6,277 nucleotides of DNA from Synergistaceae bacterium (lineage in GTDB: Bacteria > Synergistota > Synergistia > Synergistales > Aminobacteriaceae): the NCBI GenBank assembly GCA_017427625.1, contig JAFRSL010000189.1, positions 1-6,277 on the forward strand, written 5' to 3'. The first letter of the stretch is position 1. Each line of letters begins with the position of its first letter. Positions 5,907 to 6,277 of the stretch are shown one piece after another. Position numbers and translations under genes: made by a program. The notes under the pieces are model-generated. The model did not search any database. It saw only the letters and a list, made by a program, of their open reading frames with translations, and was not told the origin of the DNA.

Positions 5907-6277
5907 AGCGACCTCCAACTCTTGAAGCCCTGACCCAACACTTCAGCGGCATCACATATCGAGACGAATGCGCGTTCGTCATGCTCCTTCAGAAAACGTT
6001 TCAGCAAAACGACCTGACGGGGGTCAAGAAGCGTAATCAATACCGGGCGGGGCTGACCCGTGTAACCTCCGCGGCCTTCAAGCCTCGTTACTCCCCTTCC
6101 ATGCTCGTTGATGAAATGGCTGACCTCATCGGGCTTGTTGGTTATGATGATTGCCTGCTTCCGCCTGTCGAAGCTGCGTGTAACGTTGTCCATAGTTACA
6201 CCGTCAACGTATAGGCCGACAGCTCCATAAACGACGGATTCAAGCCCAACGACTCCGACTGAGAGCGCGAGAATGAA
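5903..6277 (-). CDS. YitT-family membrane protein, C-terminal part (DUF2179 domain), partial
   Basis: The gene enters from the right edge. The reading frame is open to base 6277, so the 124 residues seen are the C-terminal end of a longer protein (the family is usually about 280-300 residues). The first 28 residues in view read as the last membrane helix and following loop, FILALSVGVVGLESVVYGAV then GLYVDGVT. After a short charged linker, the DUF2179 domain runs from about 40 to 118. Its hallmark GRGVT (60-64) and GRGGYTG (68-74) are intact, followed by the strand PVLITLL, a Leu/Arg/Lys-rich helix and the AFVSICDAAEVLGQGF end. DUF2179 is a small cytoplasmic domain with a ferredoxin-like fold. 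The transported or sensed substrate of the family is not established. Its stop codon overlaps the start of the NYN gene by four bases. Confidence 0.9.
   Translation of the reverse strand, partial: FILALSVGVVGLESVVYGAVGLYVDGVTMDNVTRSFDRRKQAIIITNKPDEVSHFINEHGRGVTRLEGRGGYTGQPRPVLITLLDPRQVVLLKRFLKEHDERAFVSICDAAEVLGQGFKSWRSL
5912..5916 (-). promoter_or_regulatory. Ribosome binding site for the NYN gene inside the end of yitT-like gene
   Basis: GGAGG on the minus strand sits 5 bases before the ATG at 5906 and within the last codons of the upstream gene. With the ATGA overlap this points to translational coupling: ribosomes finishing the membrane protein can restart on the NYN gene. Confidence 0.8.

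Overview
The window looks like chromosomal DNA of a diderm anaerobe of the phylum Synergistota. The main clue is the C-terminus of the largest protein: Ser-Ser-Gly-Gly-Cys, then a short hydrophobic helix, then Lys-Arg-Arg. This is the pattern of the Synerg-CTERM sorting signal known from that phylum. The rest of the gene content is compatible with this assignment but not diagnostic.

Layout from left to right. Bases 1-240 hold no convincing gene, only a short 7-bp tandem repeat and a weak inverted repeat. Bases 241-2994 (+) encode a 917-residue secreted multidomain protein. It has a signal peptide, an N-terminal domain I do not recognise, a Ser/Thr-rich aerolysin/ETX-MTX2-like beta-pore-forming region, a further beta-rich region, two tandem Ig-like repeats, an MBG-like module, a Gln/Asp pentapeptide stalk and the sorting tail. 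A strong UUCG-loop terminator (3015-3048) follows and can serve both strands. A minus-strand flavodoxin-fold NAD(P)H oxidoreductase of the KefF/MdaB type (start 3628) comes next. Its last third of a hundred codons is displaced by a frameshift at a run of five G residues. It diverges from a small exported protein of unknown function (3707-4282, +), and the two genes share a very compact region of back-to-back extended -10 promoters.

Bases 4301-4430 hold a GC-rich palindromic element wedged between convergent genes. To its right a minus-strand operon enters from beyond the window. It contains the C-terminal part of a YitT-family membrane protein (DUF2179 domain) and, overlapping it by ATGA, a 489-residue NYN/PIN-like ribonuclease candidate.

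The most interesting item is the surface-directed pore-forming-like protein. Its signal peptide and sorting tail are written in codon usage unlike the strongly G/C-ending body, which suggests an imported effector body fitted with host export and sorting signals. The four genes show no obvious shared pathway apart from the coupled yitT-NYN pair.
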